A stretch of DNA of 64,000 bases from Cymbomonas tetramitiformis (GCA_001247695.2 LGRX02033405.1:1-64000); one strand, 5' to 3'. Shown: positions 47,601-59,575, counted from the first letter of the stretch. Made by a program: numbers and translations. The notes: generated by a model from the sequence alone, not told the origin.

Positions 47601-49930
47601 AAACGAGCCTCGCAAAGTATTGCAGCTCTGTGCACCTCAAAATCGAAAAGCCACCGAAGTGAACTAAAGAGCCCTCTCCAAAACATCCGAACGGTTTGTC
47701 TTATCAATCGCATCGGCGTGGTCAATGGCAGCTCAACGCTCTGTGATAGAATTGATTGCTCAACAATCTAGCATCCGCGTGGGTTTCTCAACATCGATAG
47801 AAGTGAGTGAAATACATTGCTGCATGTGTGCCCTAACACAGGTATGTTTGAATGAGCAGATTGCTTTCGTGCGATTGATTTGCGGGTTGTAAGTTGCCAA
47901 TGACACGGTGGTATGGTGTTCAAGTTGCCAAGTCTCTTGTTTGCTCAATGATGCGTTGGATATGGAAACAGGTGATCTTGCGATGGCACCATCAACGAGG
48001 CATTGTCACGCTGCCAAGGTTGTCATCCCTGCCCAACCGCTTCACTCCTCCTCCATATCCATGCTTCTCTTTGTTGGCACTCTTATCGCCTTTGCACTTA
48101 CCCCCTTCGTCCCCTTTTTTGCGCATGTCCCTCTCGAGCATCGCTCTTCCCCACCTCGATGCATGCTCCTCGCAGGCGCGGCCGCGTGTTTGGGCGCACA
48201 CCTTGTAGCTGCCTTCATGGGACCTTATTGACCTATGATTTCCATGCTGCTAAGATAGTGGTGCATCACACACATACACGCATATCTTTGATCCTTGGTG
48301 AGGGTACATAATGCAGCCGATCCTTTCTGGTCATGTGATGCCAAAGGATTCGGTCCAAGGATAAGCCACACATACGCAATTCAGTTCAGCATTCTAAGCC
48401 CCTTGCGACAGCCCTTTGGAACACGGGACGTGTGGTGGGTGGGCAAGCTCTCTTCGGATCAAGCTTTGGGGCAAGTAGGGAGCAGGCTGGGGTTTCTGAG
48501 TGTAGGTTGGGTCGAGGTTGGCTCGACTTCAAAGGCATAGCATTAGTGCGCAGGCAGTGCGGTTGCAGAGGCGCTAGTGTGAGGCATAGTGCAGCCGAAC
48601 TTCAATGGCTGCATGGTGCCAAAGGAATTGGTCCAAGGATAAGCCGCACACACACACGCTAAGCGTACTTCTCATTATCTTCCATGCCCACGTGGCGAGG
48701 TTACTGGCATACCGGAACAAACTGTGATGAATTGTTTGGAAGGCAACGACCGGTTGGTGAATCATTGGCCACCGGGAGGGCTTGGGACGCATTGGCCTAT
48801 GTGGGGATGGGACCCCAAGTAGCAACAGCGCAGAATAGCAGTGGCGGTGCAAGTGTGGAGCGCATCGGGCGATACTAGCACTTACTCGCAGGGTGTTCAA
48901 CATCGAGGCTTCAGCCTTAAAGAGTTGATCTTGGGGGCAGGGAGTAGCAAGCAAATGCATTTTCTTTTGGAAGTGGGGCAAACTTTCTTGGATTATCCAT
49001 GCCCGGTTTATGTGTGCAGCACTCCGTAACGCTCTCGGTCATTCAGGGTTTCCCCCAATCGTTGGACCATCGTCACCGAAGCCGAGTGATGTGTTGGCGG
49101 AAACTTTTGCTAAAAGCCGCCATTGCATAACAATGCTGGATGGCTTTAAGCAAACGTGCAACATGGCATCAAACATGGTGTGGGACTTGGTGAACCAATG
49201 AGACTGTTCAATTTCTGGTGGGAAGAGCACTCGGTTCCGTTCAACGGTGCATCCACCTGTCTTGAAGGCAAAGTGTACTCTGTACTCTGCAGTGAAGCCT
49301 CTAGTACCACTGTATCGGTACGTGAGTGTACAGTGTATTGCAAAATCACATTAGAAGTGAACTTGCAGTTTCGTGATGAATGTGTATTCCCGCACATGCC
49401 TGCCTGCATACATGTGCTTTGTAGTGTCATGATCTTCATTGGCCCGCGTTATCATGGCAGTTGACCATAAGTATTATTATAGATCTTGTTGAGGTTGGTT
49501 TTGCTCTCTGTCTCTCGATCGATTTGCCGTCTATGATATCCTTGGCATTGGCCCCACTTGGCCTAAAACGATATACGCGCATTCTCTTTGTGCTAAGCAA
49601 GCATGCGTCATGCAACTTGATATGTGCCTTGACGACCCCTTGAAACGAAAAGTGCGGAAGCTGAATGAGTCTAAGATGGACTGCAGAAGTGGAAATATCA
49701 AACACATCAAAGAGAATACCGACCTGTTTGACTTTGAGCTCTCCGTAGAAGAACTAAATTCAATCTCAGCATTGAACAGAAACCGGCGATTGAGACCTGA
49801 TTTTTTTGGAACGTTCGATACCTCCCCATGGTATTTCAAGATAAGTGGTGCAATTGTTTCTGGTGTGGCTCGTATTATTTGGGCTGTCAAACCACATACA
49901 CTTGACTTCAAGATGCAAAACGTGGAGTGA
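44683..49930 (+). CDS. Aldo-keto reductase (nine exons, complete)
   Basis: Exons 44683-44695, 44749-44819, 45151-45288, 45410-45530, 45776-45899, 46085-46151, 47271-47408, 47972-48018 and 49687-49930 join in perfect phase to 320 aa, the usual length of the family. The order is diagnostic: IPMIGYGTASVD; GYRHLDCAKVYGNE with the catalytic Asp and Tyr; HITSKAWND with the catalytic Lys; LEYLDLYMLHYPVAW with the catalytic His; EETWKAMEQL; GLVKAIGVSNF; VINQIEVHPFLTQ; FCKSKGIVVTAFSPL; YGKTPTQVILRW; and the NADP-binding end LPRSGNIKHIKEN (Arg where IPKS is usual). It should be a soluble (beta/alpha)8-barrel enzyme that reduces aldehydes or ketones with NADPH. The substrate cannot be told. The first exon has only 13 nt. 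The start codon lies 169 bp after the end of the duplicated repeat, so the promoter may include repeat sequence. Confidence 0.95.
46283..46395. repeat. 27-bp tandem repeat, four copies (intronic)
   Basis: Units of AGCGGCTCGCTTCAAGTCGA plus CGGTCAG repeat every 27 bp with almost no change. The array is in the aldo-keto reductase intron 46152-47270. It is open in several frames but not coding. Confidence 0.9.
46661..46783. repeat. 59-bp direct duplication (intronic)
   Basis: TGGGCGCCTCGACCCACTTG and the following GCTGGCGGGGAGGCCGTTGT occur twice, about 59 bp apart, within the same aldo-keto reductase intron. Confidence 0.85.
48303..48385 (+). repeat. Dispersed short repeat, first of three copies
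   Basis: ATGCAGCCGATCC, then ATGCCAAAGGATTCGGTCCA and AGGATAAGCC(A/G)CACA, resembles 48584-48660 and 50338-50412. Each copy lies next to a CA-rich microsatellite. The first two copies are in the last aldo-keto reductase intron and the third is downstream of the gene. Confidence 0.7.
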
Positions 49931-51377
49931 GTTTGAAGTGTAGAAAACCTACAAGGGAAAGTCGAATCACAGGTAGTTGGCATCGCACGAAAAGGCAATG
50001 ACACCTCATCCATGAACAATATAATCAAGGAGATTTGGCTTATGTGCATATATCCTCTGTACAAAATTGTTATTTTTTTGTTTGGATTTTATCATAAGCA
50101 GGCTCCTCGAATTTGTTGGAGAGCTTGGTAATTCCATTGCTTCATTAACTGCCAGAGCCACATGGCCACTTCTATACTTCACCTACTTTTCTACTACAAT
50201 ACCATTAATCGCTTTGATGCACATGTCATCTCGTCTGGTGCACACATCTACTGTTATTGTATCCTCGCGGTACTACTTGGAGGGGTGACAGTGTGTGTTT
50301 TGTATGCACACACACACACACACACACACTAGTGGGCGTATAGTGCAACCGATCTACTGCGGCTACGTGGTTTCAAAGGAATCGGTACAAGGATGAGCCG
50401 CACACATGTTTATATTCTTCGAAAGCATACACCTGAGCTAGTCGCCGGTCGCGTAGGGGGGGCATACGGGTATTCTCGGAGTGCGCCAGAGCCACCGTCC
50501 GGTATATAGCGATCCCAAAGCGATTGGTTGTGATGTTTCTTGCGTGTGCGCATACTCTTATTTCCATGCGTGCCTTTTCTGCTCCGTTTGAACGGTATAC
50601 ATCCCCCCGCCCCAACTGAAATTGGGGCTCTTAGAGCAGGAAATCGCATTCACGTTGTATATAACGAACTGTGTAAAGGGATACCCATACGTACCGACCG
50701 ACGGTTTCGATAGCGACAACGGTTTGCTGTGTTATTTTCTTGCTCCAGCGGTAATTTACTTTGCGTGTATTGTGGGCGGATTTACTTTTATGGACAATTA
50801 ATTTTAATTTCTGCGAGCTATATCTTTTAAAAAAATACGCAGCTTCTTGCGCTTTCGAATCCCAGCGAGCTCAGAAGGACTCGCGGCCTTCCTCTTTTTT
50901 GTTGGTGAAAACCCGTGGTCGAGGTAGTCCCTCAAATCAGGGGATCGCGCTATTATAAAAACTTATATGGCTCCCACGTTTGGTCATTCGCCACCTATAA
51001 TATGCAAGCAGTGGTTTTAAAAGTCAGATGATTATTGCAAGAGTGACACGTCAACGCCAAACGCCGTTGTTGACGAGGAAGTTTTCGAAAAGAAAGTTTT
51101 TGACAAGGGCAAGGTGAAGCGGCTCAAGCTTTCGCCTGGATGATGATCAACGCAATACAAAAAAAAAACGTACTCCGCGCTATACTAAACTTGCATGCGC
51201 TTGCATATGATATTGTGCGCATGAAACACACCACGTAGTCCGAGGATCCCTGGTTACTGCTACTAGTGACCCGAAGACCCGAAGATTACACGATTATACT
51301 GCAAACATGTCGCCATCTCGCCAATGAAAATACGCTGCTAAGTTAAGCTAGGGGCTTGTCCCCATGTGTACCGGGAG
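49931..51377. other. Region downstream of the aldo-keto reductase gene, no gene assigned
   Basis: Contains an (AC)n run at about 50312-50331, the third dispersed short repeat at 50338-50412, and AT-rich unique sequence. Short open frames only. Confidence 0.5.
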
Positions 51378-51705
51378 GCACGAACAGCAAGGCGTATGCC
51401 CCAGGTCTATGCCCCAAGGCGTATGCCCCAGGTCTATGCCCCAAGGCGTATGCCCCAGGGCTATGCCCCAGGGCGTATGCCCCAGGGCGTATGCCCCAGG
51501 GCTATGCCCCAGGGCGTATGCCCCAGGGCTATGCCCCAAGGCGTATGCCCCAGGGCTATGCCCCAAGGCGTCTGCCCCAGGGGCGGGTATGCCCCAAGGC
51601 GTATGCCCCAAGGCGTATGCCTCATTGGTATGCCCCATGGGGCAAGGTGTATGCCCCATGGGTATGCCCCGAGGCGTATGCCCCGAGCGTGCATGCCCCA
51701 CTCGC
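51378..51705. repeat. Minisatellite of TATGCCCCAGGGCG-type units
   Basis: Units of 14-15 bp (TATGCCCCAGGGCG, TATGCCCCAAGGCG, CTATGCCCCAGGG) recur more than 20 times. The long overlapping open frames on both strands here, rich in Gly, Pro, Met and His, are products of the repeat. Confidence 0.92.
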
Positions 51706-52331
51706 GAAGAATGGGGAGTTATCGGATATTCACATAAGTGAGCGAGTGGGGAAAATAATCGATGATAAAGCAGATTTCAGGAGAAGATCTGCAATGAAAT
51801 GATTCATGGTAGATTCCAGGAGAACATCTGCAATGGCCATACAAGTATCATGATCTGCCTGATGATTGGTGGAGGAGTAACACAATCAGGCATGGGCTGC
51901 TGGTAATTGGCCGATGACAGATGTCAATCTAGGAATCCTGCTAGTGATTGTTAAAGAGCAACATGTTGAAAGGGAAGCTTGGGGAAAAGTGAACCTCAGT
52001 TAGTGTTGATCAAGAGAAATAAAGGACAAGTTTTACATGTTAGCATTAGGCTGTATGCCAAGACTATACATAAGGGTATAGATGTATTCGGTTTGAGACC
52101 AGACATTATATCGGACAAGTGATTGTAATTCTAGGCCAGAAGCCAGAGTTTGTCTGCTAGCTCCCTTTTAATATTTTGGTTTGGCTTTGGCAGTGCTTCA
52201 ATTCCGTCGGGAATTTTGCAAGCCGACTCCCATTTCTGCACTTTAGCGTGCAGTCGCTTACAGCAATTCGTGCGTTGTCGGCGACTGGCGCACTGTCTCC
52301 CTTTCTGAACTTCGTTCGTTTTTATGCTTGG

Positions 52332-52385
52332 AGTGGTTGGAGCCCGTTGGGCATTTTGCCCGTCGGGTTGGGTTCGATTCCCGAC
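52332..52385 (+). repeat. tRNA-promoter-like repeat (SINE-like), plus orientation
   Basis: TGGTTGGAGCCCG is followed about 35 bp later by GGGTTGGGTTCGATTCCC, which contains a perfect RNA polymerase III B box (GGTTCGATTCC). Three related copies lie on the minus strand at 54624-54672, 54885-54945 and 55105-55168. There is no cloverleaf, so it is not a tRNA gene. Confidence 0.5.
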
Positions 52386-52904
52386 ACCTCTGCTGACTGG
52401 CGTGCTGTTTTTTTGCAGGATAGTATGGGTTTTCGGCGTCAGCAGTGATGTTTTTTTTTTTGTATTGCCTTTTTGCAGTTACGATGTGTGAGCTATTTTT
52501 TCTGATGACCATCCTGACCTGTACTGATTTACATCAGATCTGTACCCTCAGGAACTCTGTTTCGCCGTCTGTCGCACTGGATGGAGCTGCACGCATGTCG
52601 GCCGAGTTCGAAGACTGTTATTGCTTACTTTAGGACAGTTGAATTGTTTATTTTATCGCATTTAGATTTAGTTTGCTTGTTCGTTCCAGCTACATGCTTT
52701 TACATTGTGATAATAGTATATGTTGGATTGTAGCAAATTCCTGTTTGCATCCTGCAGTGTTCATGTGATGAATGTGCTCTGATACTGTAATAATAGAACA
52801 TATTAACACTGTGTCAATTTCCTGTATGAAACAATAGACCTATTATTCGTCTGTGTGTTTTACCACTGGATTGTTTTTGAAATTTTCTAATAAAATTCTG
52901 ATAA

Positions 52905-53012
52905 GGTTTTGCGACAAAATACCCCCTAGAAATTTATTTTGTCGCAGCTGCGACAAAACAGACCTGCAGCTACATTGTTGTCGTAGCTGCGACAAAATAA
53001 TCTGCGACAAAA
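52905..53012. repeat. TGTCGCA palindrome cluster
   Basis: TTTTGTCGCAGCTGCGACAA forms a near-complete 22-bp palindrome at about 52938-52959. GTCGTAGCTGCGACAAAA and single TGCGACAAAA half-sites lie beside it. Related motifs recur at 54076-54212, 55648, 56192-56225 and 60262-60325. Confidence 0.8.
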
Positions 53013-53399
53013 ATAACCATCCATGCAACAAAAAAGATCCGCTACCCGCGTACGGGGTGGTATGCTAGGATTTGCATATCTTACTGTCACACTATCACCG
53101 TTCGGATATGACGTATATGGTATGCCATAATCCGTGACACCTTATACCACAACTCTCACTTCTCACGATATTATGTTATCTGATAATCTACTCCGATCTT
53201 TTCCGAAAACATTCGAACCGAGACAATCTGTCTATCTAACCATAACCTATAGGGGATTCATAGCGTGATATATCAACCAACCAATAGGAAATGGAATAAT
53301 AGCTACCCCACATATCGAGTTCCCCACCGAATAAAAGTAGCAGCGAGTCCTTGGGGAAATGTGTGTGCGTTTGCGTGACTGGAATTCGTCATCCCACAG

Positions 53400-53506
53400 C
53401 GAAGGCCAAGGTCGCCAAATATGTGGTTACCCGGAGCGACTTCATGTGTGGCGATGCCGACGAAGAGGAAATGGCAGAAGATGCTACGGCGCGGTTTAAG
53501 AAGTAG
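53400..53506 (+). CDS. Possible terminal exon, unidentified
   Basis: After an ATCCCACAG acceptor, 35 codons run to a TAG and end in DFMCGDADEEEMAEDATARFKK. A second open stretch in another frame follows immediately (VEAKIKAFTNFLMAF), so this may instead be a decayed gene. No upstream exon was identified. Weak evidence. Confidence 0.22.
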
Positions 53507-54075
53507 TTGTGGAAGCGAAGATAAAAGCGTTCACTAATTTCCTTATGGCGTTCCTTGTAAACGTTATCGATTCTCTGGAGGAATCTAAAGTGGTAGTAGT
53601 ACAAATTTGTGTATATGTTTTTTCTCCATTGGTGACTGTGAGTGTCCCCTGAATATCGTTGCGCCGAATCTGACTTCCCCCACCTTTCCAACTGAATTGT
53701 AGTGGTTTGGGGTACACACCCCCTCCACCCGCCCACTAAAATTAAAATCGTGGGAGGGACCCCCCCCCCTTCTCCCCTGCGAAAAATCTTTTGGCTATTT
53801 TGTCAATTTTCCATTATTTCCCGACTTCATTTTTTTCCCTGCCGAAATATATTTTTAAATGACTTGGAAACACCGGTCTGTCATCTAGGATCGCGCCGTC
53901 TTTGTAATTCCCCGCATTTCGCGACGATTTATGCAGGCTGAATCAAGATGCTAATACACGTTATGCAAACAACAATGCCAAGTAGTTAATATGTGCACGT
54001 GGAAACGGCAAGTCATGTTTTTTCATCGATCTGGGGACATATAGGGACACTTGGGGTGTTGTAGGGGGAAGCACT

Positions 54076-54212
54076 TCAAATTTGTCGCACCGGTTATTTT
54101 ATTTGTCGCACCGTGCGACAAACTGTAATTATACCGTGCGACAGAAATGAGCGTGGCGCGCATGTCTGTCGCAGGTGCGACAGGCGTGAGCGCCACGCTC
54201 ATTTCTGTCGTG
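54076..54212. repeat. TGTCGCA/TGCGACA inverted-motif cluster
   Basis: TTTGTCGCACCGTGCGACAA (palindrome) is followed by CCGTGCGACAGAAATGAGCG and, inverted, CGCTCATTTCTGTCG. Another palindrome, TGTCGCAGGTGCGACA, lies between them. The outer part, with GAAATGAGCGTGGCGC and GCGCCACGCTCATTTC, forms a longer hairpin. Confidence 0.8.
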
Positions 54213-54884
54213 AAAATTCACAGAAAATTTCCGAAAATGAAATTAAGCTAGGGGGAACACAAACGAATAGTACCGCGATTATGACTTGAAAAACAAAATT
54301 ACTGAACGAGTAGTACCGCGAATATTACATAAAACACAGGTGTATTATACGATCACTTGGGGACATTCATATAGCACGAGGCATACATGAGTAGCAAGCA
54401 AGCAAGCATTTCAGATGGATAAAGATACAAAGAGAAAAACCGATTACTCTCTTAAAAAATATTAGCATAATTACTTATTACTACTAGGCTGCTAGTTTCT
54501 AATACAAGGATTCAACTACCCGAGGGCGATATGAAAATCTAAACTAGGAAACTAGAGCACAGCGCACGTTCCAAAATCTTCAGAACCAAAACGTTTCCTG
54601 CAGCACACGAACAGCGAATCAGTCAGGACGTTGGGGATCGAACCCAATACCGACAGCCAACTGCTGTCCGCATTTCACCCTCGGGTGGGCGTCTACGTAC
54701 AAAATAGACGTTTTGAAAACAGCAGCGGAACAGTGGGTGGGAAATCTAAAATTCTGAACATCAATAATCGGCGAAACCTAAACAGAGCTGGAAGTCACAG
54801 GATGCCACCAGCACTCTGCTAGCGGCATAAAAAGATGCTCGGCGTAAAAAACAAAACCTGCAAAAAACGAAACGCTGGTTAGTA

Positions 54885-55168
54885 AAGACGTTGGGAATCG
54901 AACCCAACCCGTCGGAGAATCCCGCCGGTCTCCAAGCACCCCTTCAGCTTAGTAGGGCCAGAGGGAAAGATGCCGCCAGGAACGTTGCTGGCGGCTTCAG
55001 AAAAGGCACAGCATGAATTATACACTATGACCGTTGCTGGCGCCTTCAGAAAACGCACAGCATAAACCTGCAAAAAAAACAGAGCGCTGCTCAGGAAGGA
55101 AGAATTCCTGTTGGAAATTGAACCCAAACCGTCAGGCGGGATGCAAACACGCCCGAAGGCCTCCAATC
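54885..55168 (-). repeat. SINE-like repeats (minus) and a GTTGCTGGCGGCTTCAG duplication
   Basis: Two minus-strand copies of the GGTTCGATTCC-containing repeat (54885-54945, and a diverged one at 55105-55168) flank a direct duplication (about 54975-55012 and 55030-55066). The duplication carries CGTTGCTGGCG(G/C)CTTCAG and AAA(A/C)GCACAGCAT. No gene. Confidence 0.55.
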
Positions 55169-55500
55169 ATCCATATATCGCAGGACGGGCTGCTGGTGGG
55201 ATGCGGCTCATGTGAGAACATCGCAGGAACGCCCCCCCGCCGGGTTCCACGCATGCACACGAAAACATGGTCAATATGAAATGTCGCTAAAGAAAAGTAG
55301 CGCGCAAAAATCATTAATCAAACAAAACCACAAGCCGCGCGCTGAGACAGCGAGCAGGTAGGCGCAAGATAAGAGCTTGGAGAAAAATGAAAACGTTGCC
55401 GACCAGGATCATACCATATCCACTTTTGTCCGGGCCGCGCCGCCGATAGGAGTGGTGAGATGATCTTGAATGACGAGATGCGTAAATAATTGGAAATTCC

Positions 55501-56025
55501 GCATATCTTCGGGGTAAAATATGGAATTGTTACCCGTGTCTCTCGTCGTCGGTTACTAACGATCGGTGCTGTAGTGCGAAACAATCCGGGGTAGGACTGC
55601 TGATGATGATGTTGAGATCGGTAAACCTGTTTATAGAGCAGTTTTGCGACAAATTCATAATTGTAAATTCCGCATATCTTCGGGGTAAAATATGGAATTG
55701 TTACCCGTGTCTCTCGTTGTCATCGGTTACGAACGATCGGTCGAAAGAATCCGGGGTAGGACTGCTGAGATGCTATCGTATCATGATTGGCCGGTAAAGC
55801 GCGAGCGCTCGACACAATCCGGGGTAGGACTGCTGACATGGATGAAAAACAGCATATATATCTTCGTGGTATAATTTTGAATTGTTAAACGTTTCTCTCG
55901 TTGTCGGTTACGACCGATCGGTCGAAAGAATCCGGGGTAGGACTGCTGAGATGCTATCGTATCATGATTGGCCGGTAAAGCGCGAGCGCTCGACACAATC
56001 CGGGGTAGGACTGCTGACATGGGCA
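55501..56025. repeat. Tandem repeat of 171-184 bp, three copies
   Basis: GCATATCTTCGGGGTAAAAT and TCCGGGGTAGGACTGCTGA recur with starts at about 55501, 55672 and 55856. Copies 2 and 3 share a long segment including ATGATTGGCCGGTAAAGCGC. Frames across the array are repeat-derived. Confidence 0.85.
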
Positions 56026-56256
56026 GAAGATTTTTGGAAAATTTCCAACGGCATAATTTTTGAGGGACAGCTCCTGCGGTGTGGCCTGTTGATGTCACTT
56101 TTTTCCAGGAAACCTGTTTCGCTCCTTTAAGGGAAACGAAATGAAAAACAGCATATTTCTGAAAAAGCTGCGAAGCGTCGTTAATATAAACGAATCTTTT
56201 GCGACACGGCAAATAAAATAACCCGTGCGACACAAATGAGGGGCGTCCGTTATAGG

Positions 56257-56345
56257 GGCACTTGGGGTCATATAGGGACACTTGGGGTCACATATATGGA
56301 CATGTCCCTAGCTATAACACCCCAAGTGTCCATAAATGTCCCAAC
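56257..56345. repeat. Inverted repeat with GGACACTTGGGG arms
   Basis: TAGGGACACTTGGGGTCA and, further on, AACACCCCAAGTGTCC can pair. TATGGACATGTCCCTA lies between them. The same motif appears at about 54038-54066, so it is dispersed. Confidence 0.7.
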
Positions 56346-56408
56346 GTATCCCTATGTGTACCCGGGTGATATATGGACATGTCCCAATATGACCCCGCGT
56401 TTGCATCA

Positions 56409-56665
56409 GTGAAGCGATAGCATCTGATTCATGCCTTGAATATGGGTCGTAAGCAGAATACGAAACTATGATTTTGACGCAAAAGTGCTCAACGTGACCG
56501 ATCGCACCCGCCCTACCCAGATTATATCGACTGCCTCGCGCGTACGTAACCAGCCAATCAGTGATGCGATATAAGCTGATTCACGCTTTCGTTGAATATG
56601 GGTCGTAAGCAGAATATCAAATTATACGATTTTGACGCAAAAGTGCTCAATGTGACCGGTTTCAG
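56409..56665. repeat. Direct repeat, period about 152 bp, two copies
   Basis: GAATATGGGTCGTAAGCAGA and TTTTGACGCAAAAGTGCTCA occur in both copies (starting about 56409 and 56561) with small differences. Confidence 0.8.
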
Positions 56666-57221
56666 GTATCCTGCGGTTGACTGACCGTTGGATTGGCAAT
56701 TATACGTATCGCATATTCTACGTATCGAATATTTACTATCTTGGTTTCCGGCATCCACTTCATTATCCACGATTTCAGTTTGCGGCGCCCAGCAGTTCTA
56801 CCTCTTGTCTCCAGAGCCGGCTGCACTGTTTGTTTTGATTTCTATCCGTTTTATTTGCATCATTGCTACTTGCCGAATACTGGGCCGACTGTACTGTGCG
56901 GGTGGAACCTAACGGGGGGACCATATATATTGCGTTGCCCTCGCACCAGCAGCTGCATACACAGCTGAACGTAGTCAGTTCTTGTGTTTCATAGCAGGGA
57001 TGCTTGAAGACCGGCGGGCTTCTTTGTAACCCGCCGGTTTCAGTTAAATCCCAACATACTTGCCGAGCGGTGCTTCGTTATTTTGACAGGTCGCTTTCGT
57101 TGTTGCGCCATGTGTGATGTCACTAGCAAAATTGCTGGCGGTACTTGTACCTCTCAGAGGTAATCATCATCGTCGAGCATTCTTGTAGGCTAACGGGCTG
57201 TATTTCAGCCCGACGGTTTCG

Positions 57222-57866
57222 GTGCAATTTAAACCCTTTTCCAAACAGCGCCTCATATTATTCTTTTTGCAAATTTTCTTTCTGGCTGGGAGTGATCGCG
57301 ATAATATCAACATATACAGCTACTTTCGGGCTTTCTTCGTGAACGAATGTGTGGGTGAAGGTGGAAAGGTGATCCTGAAACAAAAATGGTGTGACGAAGC
57401 CACCGGGTATGTGAGTGCTTACCGAATAAAGAGAGTTAGTCTGCGGATAGCGCATAAAGTTCTGTACTTGATGCACTATGTCCCAACTAATTGCGTATCA
57501 AACATGGTGGCGGTATGCAGGCACGGCCGCATTACAAACATTCTGCGGGTGGGGATCGCGGGACGGCTGTACATCTTATTGAGAGTCAACTGGCTGGCAA
57601 AGCCAACCGAACAATAAATCAAGGCCTACCGTCAGAGGAACTCGATTCTCGGGCCGGACGATGTGACTAAGACGGTGTACACCTTCAACCCGCACCGTGA
57701 CCTAGCGGCTTTCGAGAAGAAAACCGAGCCTTTCATCTTAGCCAGCAAAGTTGAACTGCAGGTCGTCGTTATACCACATCCGTGCATGGAGACCGCGGTC
57801 ATTGTTGACCCCACGACTGGCTTTTTTGAATGCCTAAAACCATCACTTGACTCTGACGACAACTAG
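57222..57866 (+). pseudogene. Unidentified reading frame with one in-frame stop
   Basis: A single frame is open from about 57222 to 57866 except for a TAA at 57615-57617. Codon content on both sides looks protein-like. The N-terminal half has a hydrophobic stretch and AYRIKRVSLRIAHKVLYLM. The C-terminal half has YTFNPHRDLAAFEKK and VVVIPHPCMETAVIVDPTTG and ends in acidic LDSDDN. There is no ATG at the left end, so the start is missing or in another exon. I do not recognise the family. A decayed gene is the simplest reading; an intron covering the stop is possible. Confidence 0.4.
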
Positions 57867-58040
57867 GATGACAACGAGGACTGAACTGATGTTTCGATCG
57901 ACGGGATTCTAGCTAGGCCGTGGACGGTCCCTCGGCATATTGCGTTGTGTGCTTTCGTGGAACACACAGCTTGTGCAGTGGTTGCGTACTTTACGCGCAT
58001 ATACCGCTGTAGTACACGTTTAACATGTTGATTAATTATA

Positions 58041-59575
58041 TATGGTTAACACATTAACGTGTAATTGTCATAGTGTACTAACGAGCATACTAACGACATG
58101 CTAACGTAGCACATTCCCAAAGCAATTTAGCCCCAATATCAGCTTCTTTAAACAGCGGCATACCCCCTTAACTAATGTCCAGTTCGCCATCCAATCACCT
58201 TCGAACATCTTTGAAGTGAATCTGGACCCCATCCATGATCCACTGCGCACCACGCCACGAGTCCACCCACTCCCACACTGGAGACTGGGAGTTAGTATAC
58301 CGTTAACATACTAACGTGTAATTGTCATAGTGTACTAACGAGCATACTAACGACATGCTAACGTAGCACATTCCCAAAGCAATTGAGCCCCAATATCAGC
58401 TTCTTCAAACAGCGTCATACTTCCTTAACCAGTGCCCAGTTCGCCATCCAATCACCTTCGAACATCTTTGAAGTGCATTTGGACCCCATCCATGATCCAC
58501 TACGCACCACACCACGAGTCCACCCACTCCCACCCTTAACGAGACTGGGAGTTAGTATACCGTTAACATACTAACGTGTAATTGTCATAGTGTACTAACG
58601 AGCATACTAACGACATGCTAACGTAGCACATTCCCAAAGCAATTTAGCCCCAATACCAGCTTCTTTAAACAGCGGCATACCCCCTTAACTAATGTCCAGT
58701 TCGCCATCCAATCACCTTAGAACATCTTTGAAGTGCATTTGGACCCCATCCATGATCCACTGCGCACCACGCCACGAGTCCACCCACTCCCACACTTAAG
58801 GAGACTGGGAGCTAGTATACCGTTAACATACTAACGTGTAATTGGCATAGTGTACTAACGAGCATGCTAGCGACATGCTAACGTAGCACATTCCCAAAGC
58901 AATTTAGCCCCAATATCAGCTTCTTTAAACAGCGGCATACCCCCTTAACTAATGTCCAGTTCGCCATCCAATCACCTTAGAACATCATTGAAGTGCATTT
59001 GGACCCCATCCATGATCCACTGCGCACCACACCACGAGTCCACCCACTCCCACACTTAAGGAGACTGGGAGTTAGTATACCGTTAACATACTAACGTGTA
59101 ATTGCCAAAGTGTACTAACGAGCATACTAACGACATGCTAACGTAGCACATTCCCAAAGCAATTTAGCCCCAATATCAGCTTCTTTAAACAGCGGCATAC
59201 CCCCTTAACTAATGTCCAGTTCGCCATCCAATCACCTTCGAACATCTTTGAAGTGCATTTGGACCCCATCCATGACCCACTACGCACCACACCACGAGTC
59301 CACCAACTCCCACACTTAAGGAGACTGGGAGTTAGTATGCCGTTAACATACTAACGTGTAATTGTCATAGTGTACTAACAACGTGCTAACGACATGCTAA
59401 CGTAGCACATTCCCAAAGCAATTTAGCCCCAATATAAGCTTCTTCAAATCGGGTCATACTTCCTTAACCAGTGCCCATTTCACCATCCAATCACCTTAGA
59501 ACATCATTGAAGTGAATCTGGACCCCATCCATGACCCACTATGCACCACACCACGAGTCCACCAACTCCCACATT
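58041..59575. repeat. 260-bp satellite, six copies
   Basis: CGTTAACATACTAACGTGTA starts occur at 58301, 58561, 58821, 59081 and 59341, exactly 260 bp apart, with a diverged first copy from about 58041. Monomers differ by only a few bases. Each contains several GTTAGTA/TACTAAC inverted motifs (AACATACTAACGTG, GAGCATACTAACGACATGCT), and similar motifs continue to 59700. Confidence 0.95.

Noticed and set aside
51348..51802. Several long overlapping open frames on both strands
   Set aside because: They are all translations of the TATGCCCCAGGGCG minisatellite. Every frame stays open because the repeat lacks stops.
52332..52385. tRNA gene
   Set aside because: A B box is present but no acceptor, D or anticodon stems can be folded. 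The same segment recurs as a dispersed repeat.
57005..57215. GC hairpins (ACCGGCGGG/CCCGCCGGT and GGGCTG/CAGCCC) as terminators or histone 3' stem-loops
   Set aside because: The sequences do not match the histone stem-loop consensus, and bacterial-type terminators are not expected here.
58041..59575. CRISPR-like regular array
   Set aside because: Monomers are contiguous 260-bp satellite units without short repeats separated by unique spacers.
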